Source: Peribacillus sp044761665 (lineage in GTDB: Bacteria; Bacillota; Bacilli; Bacillales; DSM-1321). From it: a stretch of DNA of 64,000 bases. The notes under the pieces were generated by a model that was not told where the DNA came from, searched no databases, and saw only the letters and a list, made by a program, of their open reading frames with translations. Below, piece by piece: positions 49,884 to 58,904 of this stretch. Every line of letters begins with the position of its first letter. Position 1 is the stretch's first letter. Both the position numbers and the translations under genes were made by a program. Location of the stretch: positions 496,001-560,000 of the forward strand of contig NZ_JBIWCW010000001.1 of assembly GCF_044761665.1 (NCBI RefSeq). The letters are read 5' to 3'.

Positions 49884-49899
49884 TAAATAGCCTCCTTTT

Positions 49900-49916
49900 G
49901 TTTTATAATATAAAAC
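49900..49916 (-). promoter_or_regulatory. IclR-type operator in front of the FAH gene
   Basis: On the minus strand it reads GTTTTATATTATAAAAC, a perfect 17-base palindrome identical to the one at 51054. It lies just before the ribosome binding site, so a bound repressor would block transcription. Confidence 0.8.
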
Positions 49917-49954
49917 ACAGTTTCTATATATAGACAATAGAGAAGGGAACCACT

Positions 49955-50722
49955 CTATGAAATTGGTATCCCATTCCCCATTTGTTCTGATAATTCATAA
50001 GTTGCCTGTTTCAGTTGTTCAATGAAAACTTCCAGCTGGGCGTCATTTATACGACCGACCAGTGTCGAAAGGCTAATCGCTGCAATCACTTTGTTCTCAT
50101 GATTTCGAATCGGTGCTGCAATACAGCGAACTCCAGGCTCGTTTTCCTGATTGTCAATCGCATACCCTTGAGATCGAACCTCATGTAGCTCACGCATGAA
50201 TTCAGATTCATTTGCAATGGTGAACTCCGTTTGCTTTAAATAACTATATTCATGGAGAATCTTTTTTATTTCTTCCGGATCTTTAAATGCGATTAACGCT
50301 TTACCAACCGCGGAGCAGTGAAGTGGAATTCGTTTTCCTATTTTTGAATAAAGAATCACAGCCATAGGGCCTTCCACTTTATCAATATAGACTCCTTCTT
50401 TGCCGTCCAATATAACCAAGTGGGTCGTCTGTCCGGTTTTTGCCGATAAATCCATTAAGTATTTTTTGGATAAATCCCTGACGTCCAAAGACTGGATGAC
50501 ATAGTTCCCTCTTTCAAAAAGCTTCATTCCCAAACCATATTTCCCATTCTCGGGATTTTGACTGATATAGCCATGGTTTAAAAGCGTTTTCAATAAAGAA
50601 TGAATCGTACTCTTGTGAAGTCCCATTTGATTGCTGATATCTGTTATCTTCAATTCTGTTGTATGTTCATCGAACAGATCGAGAATGCGAAGAGCTCGAT
50701 CCACTGATTGAATAACAGGCAT
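49955..50722 (-). CDS. IclR-family regulator of the pentonate genes
   Basis: A 255-residue regulator with an N-terminal winged helix (LKITDISNQMGLHKSTIHSL) and a GAF-like effector domain (KIGKRIPLHCSAVGKALIAF, EPGVRCIAAPI). By location it controls the divergent dehydratase gene and the FAH/ALDH genes. ATG 50722 follows AGGTGA; a GTG three codons upstream is also possible. A diverged operator copy precedes its own start. Confidence 0.87.
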   Translation of the reverse strand: MPVIQSVDRALRILDLFDEHTTELKITDISNQMGLHKSTIHSLLKTLLNHGYISQNPENGKYGLGMKLFERGNYVIQSLDVRDLSKKYLMDLSAKTGQTTHLVILDGKEGVYIDKVEGPMAVILYSKIGKRIPLHCSAVGKALIAFKDPEEIKKILHEYSYLKQTEFTIANESEFMRELHEVRSQGYAIDNQENEPGVRCIAAPIRNHENKVIAAISLSTLVGRINDAQLEVFIEQLKQATYELSEQMGNGIPIS

Positions 50723-50737
50723 GAATGTCACCTACTT

Positions 50738-50754
50738 GTTTTAAATTATGAAAC
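50738..50754. promoter_or_regulatory. Diverged IclR-type operator at the regulator gene
   Basis: GTTTTAAATTATGAAAC differs from the 17-base palindrome at 51054 at three positions and lies 16 bases upstream of the regulator start, consistent with weaker autoregulation. Confidence 0.6.
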
Positions 50755-51053
50755 TCGATTTTATAATGACGAAATTTTCCTACAATTCAATATAATACTA
50801 GTTTTTTTAAAAAGTCAAGACTCATTACCAAATACAGAAAAATCTATAATGGGAGATAACTGAATAACAATAAACCTATCTCGGTTCACCCTCCCCTGTT
50901 TACCTCCATTTAGAAAACTAATTAGTATCATGGTAAAATGTCTTCTGAATAACATGATTTCTCATCAATCATTACTATTATAAAATTGATTGACTTTCAT
51001 GTAAATATATGGTTATTTTAGATTACAACTTAAGTTCTTTATATATGAACGTT

Positions 51054-51070
51054 GTTTTATATTATAAAAC
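51054..51070 (+). promoter_or_regulatory. IclR-type operator in front of the dehydratase gene
   Basis: GTTTTATATTATAAAAC is a perfect palindrome, identical in transcription direction to the copy before the FAH gene, and like it is followed by an A-run and a purine-rich stretch. Confidence 0.8.
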
Positions 51071-51177
51071 AAAGGGGGTTTTCAGAGAACTTCATAGATT
51101 CATATAGGTCTTGGTTCTCAGATGACTGAATATTTTGTTTTTATAGAAAGTGAAAATCTTATTACGGAGGTAAATAT

Positions 51178-53166
51178 ATGTCATTTCAATCGATATTTGG
51201 CGAAGAGGATGTCTCTCTTTACAAAATTCAAACACATGCAAAAGGGGCAGATGGTTCACTCCCGCTTACCCCAGACATGTTGTTGGAATCACCCAGTGGT
51301 GACCTTTTTGGATTATCTCAAAATGTTGGAATGGGATGGTCAGCTTCAAACCTCCTTGGAAAACAAGTCCTCATCCTCGGTACACAAGGGGGCATTAGGG
51401 ATCATGATGGTTCGCCCATTGCATTAGGCTATCATACCGGTCATTGGGAAATCGGTTTATTAATGAAGGCCTCAGCCGAAGAGATCAGTAAACAAGGAGG
51501 CGTTCCCTTTGCAGGATTCGTAAGCGATCCATGTGATGGCCGTACGCAAGGAACGACTGGCATGTTCGATTCCCTACCGTATCGAAACGACGCAGCCATC
51601 GTTTACCGGAGATTAATACGATCATTGCCAACGGGCCGGGCAGTTATTGGGGTCGCTACATGTGACAAAGGCCTTCCAGCCATGATGGTCGCTTTAGCAT
51701 CCATGCACGATTTGCCGACTGTAATCGTTCCTGGAGGGGTGACGCTACCACCAACCAATGGAGAAGACGCAGGAAAGATTCAAACCATCGGGGCACGATA
51801 TGCCAATAACGAAATCACGTTACAAGAAGCTGCCGATCTCGGATGTCGTGCGTGCGCTACACCAGGGGGCGGTTGCCAATTCCTTGGTACAGCTGGTACC
51901 TCCCAAGTCGTGGCAGAAGCCCTTGGAATGGCATTACCTCACTCGGCACTAGCTCCTTCAGGCCAACCAGTATGGGTAGAGATGGCTAAGCAATCAGCAC
52001 GTGCAGCTTTAGTGATGGAGAAGAAAAAGATATCCACCAAGGATATTCTAACGGATAAAGCGATTGAAAATGCGATGGTGATTCACGCAGCCTTCGGAGG
52101 TTCAACGAACTTATTACTTCATATCCCAGCCATTGCCTATGCAGCTAAATGCAAGTTACCAACTGTTGAAGACTGGACTAGGATCAATAAGAAAGTCCCC
52201 CGCTTAGTCGACGTACTGCCAAATGGTCCGACTGGCCATACAACCGTCAAGGTATTCCTGGCAGGTGGCGTCCCGGAAGTGATGCTTCATTTAAGAAGAT
52301 TAGGTGTCTTGCATGAAGATGTACTGACCGTCACAGGCGAAACTCTTGGTGCCAATCTCGACTGGTGGGAACAATCGGAGAGACGTACACTGATGAAAAA
52401 ACAATTGATGGAAAATGACGGAATCAATCCTGATGATATTATCATGGACCCAGTCACAGCAAAAGAAAAAGGTCTAACTTCCACCGTTACATTCCCGAAA
52501 GGAAATATTGCTCCTGAAGGATCCGTCATTAAGTCGACTTCCATTGATTCATCTGTAGTGGGAGAAGATGGCGTATATCGCCACACCGGAATAGCTAAAG
52601 TGTTCACATCAGAAAAATCAGCAATTAAAGCGATCAAAACGGGAGGCATCCAAGCAGGGGATATCATGGTCGTCATGGGCGGTGGTCCATCGGGAACCGG
52701 CATGGAGGAAACCTATCAACTAACCTCGGCATTAAAACATCTGTCTTACGGAAAACATGTCTCCTTACTTACAGATGCACGTTTTTCGGGAGTTTCTACT
52801 GGGGCATGCATTGGACATATTGGACCAGAGGCCTTGGCTGGCGGAGCCATTGGAAAATTGCGTGACGGAGATATCATTGAAATCATTGTCGATCGGGTTC
52901 AATTGGCCGGTTCGGTCAATTTCGTTGGAACGGAGAATAAACGACTTCCTTTAGAAGAAGCAACGGCAGTCTTAGAAGGACGTGATTCTCATCCGGACCT
53001 TAGACCGGATCCTAAACTTCCAGATGATACTCGTTTATGGGCTGCCCTTCAAGCAGTAAGTGGAGGAACTTGGCGCGGGAACATCTATGATACCGATCGA
53101 ATCATTGAAGTTCTACAAGCCGGAGTTAAAGCATTAGGTGAAGAAAAACCGCTCGTTCAAAATTAA
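51178..53166 (+). CDS. YjhG/YagF-family D-xylonate dehydratase (IlvD/Edd superfamily)
   Basis: A 662-residue enzyme close to the 655 residues of E. coli YjhG and YagF. It has the IlvD/Edd pattern of iron-sulfur dehydratases: FVSDPCDGRTQGTTGMFDS, TCDKGLPAMMVA with a cluster cysteine, CATPGGGCQFLGTAGTSQVV, and DARFSGVSTGACIGHIGPEA. It should convert D-xylonate (possibly also gluconate-type acids) to the 2-keto-3-deoxy acid. CGGAGGTAAATAT precedes the ATG. It starts the plus-strand transcript that probably includes the permease. Confidence 0.88.
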   Translation: MSFQSIFGEEDVSLYKIQTHAKGADGSLPLTPDMLLESPSGDLFGLSQNVGMGWSASNLLGKQVLILGTQGGIRDHDGSPIALGYHTGHWEIGLLMKASAEEISKQGGVPFAGFVSDPCDGRTQGTTGMFDSLPYRNDAAIVYRRLIRSLPTGRAVIGVATCDKGLPAMMVALASMHDLPTVIVPGGVTLPPTNGEDAGKIQTIGARYANNEITLQEAADLGCRACATPGGGCQFLGTAGTSQVVAEALGMALPHSALAPSGQPVWVEMAKQSARAALVMEKKKISTKDILTDKAIENAMVIHAAFGGSTNLLLHIPAIAYAAKCKLPTVEDWTRINKKVPRLVDVLPNGPTGHTTVKVFLAGGVPEVMLHLRRLGVLHEDVLTVTGETLGANLDWWEQSERRTLMKKQLMENDGINPDDIIMDPVTAKEKGLTSTVTFPKGNIAPEGSVIKSTSIDSSVVGEDGVYRHTGIAKVFTSEKSAIKAIKTGGIQAGDIMVVMGGGPSGTGMEETYQLTSALKHLSYGKHVSLLTDARFSGVSTGACIGHIGPEALAGGAIGKLRDGDIIEIIVDRVQLAGSVNFVGTENKRLPLEEATAVLEGRDSHPDLRPDPKLPDDTRLWAALQAVSGGTWRGNIYDTDRIIEVLQAGVKALGEEKPLVQN

Positions 53167-53224
53167 TAACTCTCCCAATCAGGAGATGTGTTATGTGTGC
53201 AGACTGAATTTTCATAGGTTAGAA

Positions 53225-53238
53225 TGAAAGCGTTTTCT
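53225..53238. promoter_or_regulatory. cre box between dehydratase and permease
   Basis: TGAAAGCGTTTTCT matches the CcpA consensus TGAAARCGYTTTCA except for the last base. It suggests catabolite repression of the permease and perhaps the whole cluster. Confidence 0.7.
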
Positions 53239-53362
53239 ATCCTTTTGAACAACTACATGTCATGACTAGTAAACAAGACAGCATAAGCCATCCTAGAGTC
53301 ACTGCCTATAGAAGTAAGTAGAGCAAACGGAAATAATTCAATTATTTTATGGGGGGTTTATT

Positions 53363-54805
53363 ATGCCATTACTTATCGTAGCGTTTGGGATTATCTTGTT
53401 GCTCATTCTGATTACTGGTTTCAAGTTAAATACATTTGTTTCATTGATCGTTGTCTCTTTCGTTGTCTCTTTAGCACTAGGGACGCCTTTAAAAGATATC
53501 GTTACAACCATTGAAGGCGGATTAGGCGGTACACTTGGTCACATCGCTTTAATCTTTGGGCTTGGAGCCATGCTCGGTAGGCTAATTGCTGATGCAGGAG
53601 GAGCCCAGCGGATTGCCATGACCTTAATTAACAAATTTGGCGAAGATAAAATTCAGTGGGCTGTTGTGGTTGCCTCTTTTATCGTCGGGATTGCCCTATT
53701 CTTTGAAGTAGGATTGGTGTTATTGATTCCGATTGTATTCACCATGGCCAAAGAACTAAAAGTTTCGATTCTACACCTAGGTATTCCCATGGCTGCAGCC
53801 TTATTGGCGACACATAGTTTCTTACCCCCGCATCCAGGGCCGACCGTCATAGCTGGTGAATATGGTGCAGATATTGGATTGGTTTTACTTTACGGAATCA
53901 TTGTTGCCATACCGACCGTCATCCTTGCCGGTCCCCTATACACGAAGTTCGCTAAAAAAATTGTTCCGGATGCATTCAAGAAAACGGGTAATATCGCTTC
54001 TTTAGGCGAACAAAAAACATTCAAGCTGGAAGAAACGCCTGGTTTCGGAATAAGTGTTTTGACTGCCATGTTCCCTGTTTTATTAATGGCCATCGCTACC
54101 ATCCTTGATATGGTTCAAAAATCAGTAGGATTTGAAGATAATACATTAATAGAAATCGTTCGTCTGGTAGGAAACGCTTCGACTGCCATGTTATTATCTT
54201 TATTCCTTGCCTTCTATACAATGGGAATCGCAAGAAAGACTCCAATCAAAGATGTAATGGCTTCCTGTACTTCATCCATTGCAGCAATCGGGATGATGCT
54301 ATTGATCATTGGAGGCGGCGGTGCCTTCAAGCAAGTACTCATTACTGGGGGAGTAGGAGATTACGTAGCAGAACTATTTAAAGGCAGTGCCATGTCACCG
54401 ATCATCCTTGCCTGGTTAGTTGCCGCAATATTACGGGTTTCCTTAGGATCAGCCACAGTTGCCGCTATCTCCACCGCAGGATTAGTCATCCCCATCTTGG
54501 CGCAATACGATGTGAATCTAGCCTTGGTAACGCTTGCAACTGGAGCCGGCAGTGCCATTTGCTCCCATGTGAATGACGCAGGCTTTTGGATGATTAAAGA
54601 ATATTTCGGACTAAGCATGAAAGAAACATTCTCCACATGGACCGTACTATCCACGATCGCTTCCGTATCAGGATTAGGATTCATTTTATTATTAAACTCA
54701 TCCGTGATTATCGCAGGAATCATCATCGTTCTCATTATAATCGGAGCCGTCTATTTCAGTATGACGGACCGAACTAAAGACAAACGAAACACGGTCGGAA
54801 TCTAA
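53363..54805 (+). CDS. GntP-family sugar acid permease
   Basis: A 480-residue membrane protein with about 12-14 hydrophobic segments and GntP signatures (GLGAMLGRLIADAGGAQRIA, THSFLPPHPGPTVIA). The family imports gluconate and related acids with protons; here the substrate is probably the pentonate used by the neighbouring enzymes. GGGGGG precedes the ATG. It lies 196 bases behind the dehydratase gene with a cre box between. Confidence 0.88.
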   Translation: MPLLIVAFGIILLLILITGFKLNTFVSLIVVSFVVSLALGTPLKDIVTTIEGGLGGTLGHIALIFGLGAMLGRLIADAGGAQRIAMTLINKFGEDKIQWAVVVASFIVGIALFFEVGLVLLIPIVFTMAKELKVSILHLGIPMAAALLATHSFLPPHPGPTVIAGEYGADIGLVLLYGIIVAIPTVILAGPLYTKFAKKIVPDAFKKTGNIASLGEQKTFKLEETPGFGISVLTAMFPVLLMAIATILDMVQKSVGFEDNTLIEIVRLVGNASTAMLLSLFLAFYTMGIARKTPIKDVMASCTSSIAAIGMMLLIIGGGGAFKQVLITGGVGDYVAELFKGSAMSPIILAWLVAAILRVSLGSATVAAISTAGLVIPILAQYDVNLALVTLATGAGSAICSHVNDAGFWMIKEYFGLSMKETFSTWTVLSTIASVSGLGFILLLNSSVIIAGIIIVLIIIGAVYFSMTDRTKDKRNTVGI

Positions 54806-54808
54806 AGG

Positions 54809-54855
54809 AAAGAAGTGGATCCCCTATTAATGCGTAGGGGGTCCACTTCTTTGTT
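54809..54855 (+). terminator. Terminator after the permease
   Basis: GAAAGAAGTGGA and TCCACTTCTTTGTT pair, with an inner CCCCTA/TAGGGG stem. Confidence 0.88.
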
Positions 54856-54925
54856 GTAAAAAAATGTAAATATATATTAAAATAAAAGTCTAGGAAAATA
54901 TAAACCAAGGCAGGAGGTGCTTATA

Positions 54926-55045
54926 ATGGAGAAAAGCGACCAAACAATTTCAAACGTAACATGGGGCATAGTTGGTGCAGCGATTGGTTCAACGATCGGG
55001 GCGATTTTAGGAATAATAGCTTACAATCATCAATGGCTAGGCTGA
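54926..55045 (+). CDS. Small glycine-zipper membrane protein, 39 residues
   Basis: ATG 54926 follows AGGAGGTGC at good spacing. The peptide (EKSDQTISNVTWGIVG, then AAIGSTIGAILGIIAYNHQW) has one membrane helix with regularly spaced glycines. Short enough to be missed by usual gene finding. Function unknown. Confidence 0.65.
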   Translation: MEKSDQTISNVTWGIVGAAIGSTIGAILGIIAYNHQWLG

Positions 55046-55110
55046 GATGCTAGTGAGCCCTAAAATCATCCATGTACAATGAACAATCCTGTCCTATTAG
55101 TAACATAACT

Positions 55111-55536
55111 TCATCGCTTAATCAATACCGACAATTCACCTGTAAATACCTTTTCTTTTTTGTCATTGTAAGTGGATAATAATACAGTAAGAATTCCCGA
55201 TTCTTCTTTTATCGCTTTTTTATCTAGAACTTCAACAATCGTATATAATTCATCATCTGGATACACGGGTTTTATAAATTTAATATGATTCATCCCAGTT
55301 CCAGCAATAACATCCTCTCCATACATACCTTGTTCAATCCAAAGTTTAAACGAAATGCTCATCGTATGTATTCCAGAAGCAATAATTCCATTAAATCTCC
55401 CTTGATTCGCTTTTTTCTCATCCAAATGCATATACTGAGGATCAAATTCCCCTGCAAATTTCATAATATCCTCTTGTGTTAATTTCATGGACTTCGTTTC
55501 AAACACCTGTCCAATTGTAAACTCATCTAACTTCAT
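55111..55536 (-). CDS. MaoC-like hot-dog dehydratase
   Basis: A 141-residue hot-dog fold protein with the hydratase motif FDPQYMHLDEKKAN and GIIASGIHTMSIS. It probably hydrates or dehydrates acyl-CoA thioesters. It is not linked to other fatty acid genes here. AGAGGTG precedes the ATG. Confidence 0.82.
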   Translation of the reverse strand: MKLDEFTIGQVFETKSMKLTQEDIMKFAGEFDPQYMHLDEKKANQGRFNGIIASGIHTMSISFKLWIEQGMYGEDVIAGTGMNHIKFIKPVYPDDELYTIVEVLDKKAIKEESGILTVLLSTYNDKKEKVFTGELSVLIKR

Positions 55537-55620
55537 ACATACACCTCTTATATAGAAATCTTTGCGCTTGTTTATAATAGAAGAACATCACTTACTTAGC
55601 AAATGTTTATAAACTTACTT

Positions 55621-55722
55621 TACTACCCCGTTAGTCTTGTAATCCGGATACATAACAAAAAAGCCAACAGATTTTCTATCGACTTTATTTTTTCTATTAA
55701 GCTAAAACTCCTGTTAGTTGAA
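55621..55722. repeat. Two junction-type motifs
   Basis: TACTACCCCGTTAGTC at 55621 and CTAAAACTCCTGTTAGTTGA at 55702 belong to the same CCCGTTAG family as J5. The second lies about 18 bases beyond the stop of the GNAT gene. Between them lies AAAAAGCCAACAGATTT, which has no clear role. Confidence 0.55.
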
Positions 55723-55739
55723 CAATAAAAAAGAACGTA

Positions 55740-56240
55740 TTATTCATTAAATCTACCCATTATTACAGTATTATAATAATTCCCATCCGATAGTAGTTTA
55801 TCCTTCCTTAAGACTCCCTCATGTTCAAAACCATATTTTTCATAGAGCATGATGGCTTTTTTATTGGTTTCGAGTACGCTCAAAGTAATTTTCTTAATTC
55901 CTATTGTATCTGCCCATCTAATCGTTTCCTTTAATAAGTTCGTACCCATGCTATGGCCCCAGAACTCCTTCAATACACACACTCCAAACTCAACTTGATG
56001 GGCCTTTCTTTTCAACTGATTACCTTCACACCTGGAGAAACCAACAATCCTTTCGTTTACTTCGCAAACCAAAAAAAGATTATGAGGACTATCTGTATCC
56101 CTTTTGATTAATTTTTTAAAACCACCTTCATCTATATATCCTTCCCCCTTTTCTCTATCCATATTTTCTGTTTCACCGTCTATTTGCACCCGTACTTCAG
56201 CCAACTTTTTCGCATCGTTCTCTCTTGCTGCCCTAATCAT
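55740..56240 (-). CDS. GNAT-family acetyltransferase
   Basis: A 166-residue acetyltransferase with the acetyl-CoA binding segment EFGVCVLKEFWGHSMGTNLL and ALYEKYGF-like IMLYEKYGFEHEG near the end. ATG 56240 has no adjacent ribosome binding site. A strong AAAGGAGGAG lies further upstream, eight bases before an in-frame ATA codon that would add 15 residues (KVDPLEFHIRDVNY); an ATG lost by mutation, or rare ATA initiation, is possible. A junction-type motif lies at its 3' end. Confidence 0.82.
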   Translation of the reverse strand: MIRAARENDAKKLAEVRVQIDGETENMDREKGEGYIDEGGFKKLIKRDTDSPHNLFLVCEVNERIVGFSRCEGNQLKRKAHQVEFGVCVLKEFWGHSMGTNLLKETIRWADTIGIKKITLSVLETNKKAIMLYEKYGFEHEGVLRKDKLLSDGNYYNTVIMGRFNE

Positions 56241-56451
56241 ATAGTTTACATCACGAATATGAAATTCTAGTGGATCTACTTTTATTTCAAACTCCTCCTT
56301 TCTTAAATGTAACCATCAAAAATTCGAGGAATGCCCCAGTTAGGTATTTGATGACTAACCCCTTCACCAAAAGTTCATGTATTTGCGGTTATACGGAGAG
56401 AGGATTAGTTTGTATTGGTTCACTACAAGACCTCTTCATGATCCAAGACGG

Positions 56452-56489
56452 AAAAAATCCTTGTCCGCATTTTACCAAGACAAGGGTTC
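56452..56489 (-). terminator. Terminator of the cupin gene
   Basis: CCTTGTC and GACAAGG form the stem; on the minus strand it is followed by ATTTTTTCC. Confidence 0.78.
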
Positions 56490-56504
56490 TTCTACGAAAA
56501 ACGA

Positions 56505-57020
56505 TTATTCAGGGATTTCCTCATACGCCAGTTTCATGATTACTTCCTTATGTTGAGGATATTTCGACAATAGCTCTTCTTGGGTGAACAACTCAAAGTC
56601 TTGAAACTCAAAACCCGGCGAGACCATGCACCCAACCAATGAGAACGTATCCTCATCCCTGACGGAAGAGCCGAAGATGGAGTTTTTCGGAACCAATACT
56701 TGTGGGATTTCCCCATCGTCCAGGTTAATCCCCAGTTTACTTTCTTTATAGTGTCCATTCTCATCAATCACAGAAATCGTCAAAGGACTTCCAGCATGAT
56801 AATACCATAATTCATCGGATTTCAGACGATGTAGATGGGAGATGTCATTCGAACCTAATAGAAAGTAGATGCTTGTATAAAGCTTTCTCTTCCCTTCAAA
56901 CTCTACTGATAATTCTTGATCTGAAGTACGTTCCGAGGATTCAAATGTCCGCTTATAAAACCCACCCTCAGGATGTGGTTCCATCCCAAGCTTTGTCACA
57001 TAATAGTTCGCATCACGCAT
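56505..57020 (-). CDS. Cupin (DUF985, cupin_5) protein
   Basis: A 171-residue beta-barrel protein with KLGMEPHPEGGFYKRTFES near the start, HLHRLKSDELWYYHAGSPL with metal-type histidines, and VSPGFEFQDFELF at the end, the DUF985 pattern. Function unknown, possibly sugar or metabolite binding. ATG 57020 follows GGAGGTATTTGTT; the frame continues 20 codons upstream without a signal. Confidence 0.83.
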   Translation of the reverse strand: MRDANYYVTKLGMEPHPEGGFYKRTFESSERTSDQELSVEFEGKRKLYTSIYFLLGSNDISHLHRLKSDELWYYHAGSPLTISVIDENGHYKESKLGINLDDGEIPQVLVPKNSIFGSSVRDEDTFSLVGCMVSPGFEFQDFELFTQEELLSKYPQHKEVIMKLAYEEIPE

Positions 57021-57087
57021 AACAAATACCTCCAAGGCAATAAGTCCGCTCCATAATAAGAATAGCGTTGATATAATCATATCATAT

Positions 57088-57945
57088 CTAGTCTGTAAGC
57101 TTATCCAACCCTTCTTCCTCGATAATCTGGTCTAATGAAATGCCACGTGGCATATCGAGTGGATAATCATTTTCCTCAAACGTATCACCGCATTGTGTCT
57201 GTGTAACAAAAAAGTAAGAACTGGAGTATTCATATTCTCCGTTCCCGAAACCTTCCGTACCTCCATAATTGATGCAACTCTCATCAATCTTTTCCCTATG
57301 GCCTTCTGTATCTACATAATAATATTGATTATGGATGATGCCTTCGCTTTCAGGAAACGGACTGAGTGTATAGCCTTTATTATTAATTCGATACACATCA
57401 AAGCCATCACTTTTCTCAGGTGGCGGCGCATCTTTAATATTGCGCACCACCCTTACTTCACCCTCATACCCTTTTGGAATGAGGAGCAATTCATTGGTCT
57501 GCTCTTCAAACAACGAACTCGGGATGGACATGGCCCCCCATGCAGCTAAAGAGAACAGAAGTATGGTAGATAGCGCATTCACGAAGAGCATCTTATTCGC
57601 AGGCTTTTGCCCCCTCCCGTTTCCTCTCGCTCTCTGCCATTCTTCTAGTAGGAAGAAAAGCAAAGAGCAGACAACGGCACATGCTCCAATTTCTCCCAAT
57701 AAGGGAAAGGGTAGAAACCCAAACACCGAATAGATCAACGAAGCCAAAACAAAACGATACGGTCCGGCCTTTTTCGTGACAACATCCGATAAAAACGAAA
57801 CCGGTATCCCATACACCGCACACCCGATGAAAGCATAGATCAACACGATTATAGAAATCCAGGGCTCCAGAAGAAGAAAGAAACCGCCGAGGATAACGCT
57901 GACAACTAGGACAGATTTGATTTTTCTACTGAGGATTTCTTGCAT
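57088..57945 (-). CDS. DUF6843-type membrane protein
   Basis: A 285-residue protein: five hydrophobic segments (residues 10-155) and an extracytoplasmic domain beginning LLLIPKGYEGEVRVVRN, with PPPEKSDGFDVYRINNKGY, which resembles DUF6843. Function unknown. AGGGAGGG precedes the ATG. It lies between the cupin gene and the sigma/anti-sigma pair but is not obviously cotranscribed with either. Confidence 0.7.
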   Translation of the reverse strand: MQEILSRKIKSVLVVSVILGGFFLLLEPWISIIVLIYAFIGCAVYGIPVSFLSDVVTKKAGPYRFVLASLIYSVFGFLPFPLLGEIGACAVVCSLLFFLLEEWQRARGNGRGQKPANKMLFVNALSTILLFSLAAWGAMSIPSSLFEEQTNELLLIPKGYEGEVRVVRNIKDAPPPEKSDGFDVYRINNKGYTLSPFPESEGIIHNQYYYVDTEGHREKIDESCINYGGTEGFGNGEYEYSSSYFFVTQTQCGDTFEENDYPLDMPRGISLDQIIEEEGLDKLTD

Positions 57946-58025
57946 GGTATCCCTCCCTGGGAATGGATCATAAACATAAGTATTTCACTTTCATTCGTAA
58001 TCTATTGATATGCGCAAACAGCAAA

Positions 58026-58904
58026 TCAATCAATCAATCCATTCAGCTGCCTATTTTGCTCCTTTAGAGATAACCATATAATACCTATAATTGTAAATAA
58101 AACAAAGAAAAAGATAGGTAACTGAAAGAAGTCCCAATTAGTAGGTCCATAATATTTTAACTGATGTTGCCTTTCAACAGTACTTTCATAAGAACTCTTA
58201 TATTCGTATTGAACAACCAAGTCTTCATTCGCCTTCACTACAGTTCCTAAATCATAATCACTTGGGGTAATTTGTTCTTTTCTCTCGATGACCCCCTCGC
58301 TTCCAATAACAAGCGTTGCCTTCTGGTAGTCAACTGGATAAATGGCAGTCGGTTTACTTCTTACCGCTTTATTCTCTTGAATCCAATCTTCTATATCTCT
58401 TGCTGGGAAAATAGCCAAGTACCTGAGTTTGTCTTCGTACGTATCAAAGAGTTGTAGAAGTTGTTCCTCTTCTTTTTTAGACACCTTATTCGTAGAACCA
58501 AGGATATGGAATACATCAGTCATAATCCCTTCTTTTTCTTTATCTACTACATCAAGCTTACTCAATTCTTGGTGATAAGCCTTCACGTCTGCCATCGAAC
58601 GAGTTAGAAAGAAAATCCCTAACACTAATGTAATCATGGCGAGTAACAGAATATAGGAAGTTAGTTGATTCTGTCTCTTTAAAAATTCTGATAATCTCTT
58701 AAATGGCTTCTTCTCTTTCAATCTTTCCATTTGATTTAGCTCCTCGGGAATAGCAACTTCTGATTTCATAGTAACTAGTATATTTCTGCAAGAATCACAC
58801 GATCCTACATGTTCCTCGACAAACTGTCTGCTCTCTTCACTACAGATATCATCTATGTAAGATGGCAACAAATCTCTTACGATCGCACAGGTATGATTAG
58901 TCAT
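58026..58904 (-). CDS. Zinc-finger anti-sigma factor
   Basis: A 292-residue membrane protein. The N-terminus has a ZAS/zf-HC2 motif (HTCAIVRDLLPSYIDDIC, then EEHVGSCDSCR) that should hold the cognate sigma factor. One membrane helix lies at about 80-100, an extracytoplasmic domain follows, and a second helix lies at about 265-285. Its start overlaps the sigma gene by eight bases. Release of the sigma factor by envelope stress is the expected mode. Confidence 0.85.
   Translation of the reverse strand: MTNHTCAIVRDLLPSYIDDICSEESRQFVEEHVGSCDSCRNILVTMKSEVAIPEELNQMERLKEKKPFKRLSEFLKRQNQLTSYILLLAMITLVLGIFFLTRSMADVKAYHQELSKLDVVDKEKEGIMTDVFHILGSTNKVSKKEEEQLLQLFDTYEDKLRYLAIFPARDIEDWIQENKAVRSKPTAIYPVDYQKATLVIGSEGVIERKEQITPSDYDLGTVVKANEDLVVQYEYKSSYESTVERQHQLKYYGPTNWDFFQLPIFFFVLFTIIGIIWLSLKEQNRQLNGLID

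Larger units (their letters stand above)
50723..51177. other. Divergent control region of the pentonate cluster
   Basis: This gap of about 450 bases holds two operator-like palindromes (50738 and 51054). A TTGACT at 50990-50995 could be a -35 box, but no well-spaced -10 is clear. No gene was seen. Confidence 0.6.

Noticed and set aside
51122..51427. Separate small gene overlapping the dehydratase start
   Set aside because: It is out of frame with the strongly recognised dehydratase, lacks a good ribosome binding site and has no protein-like features.
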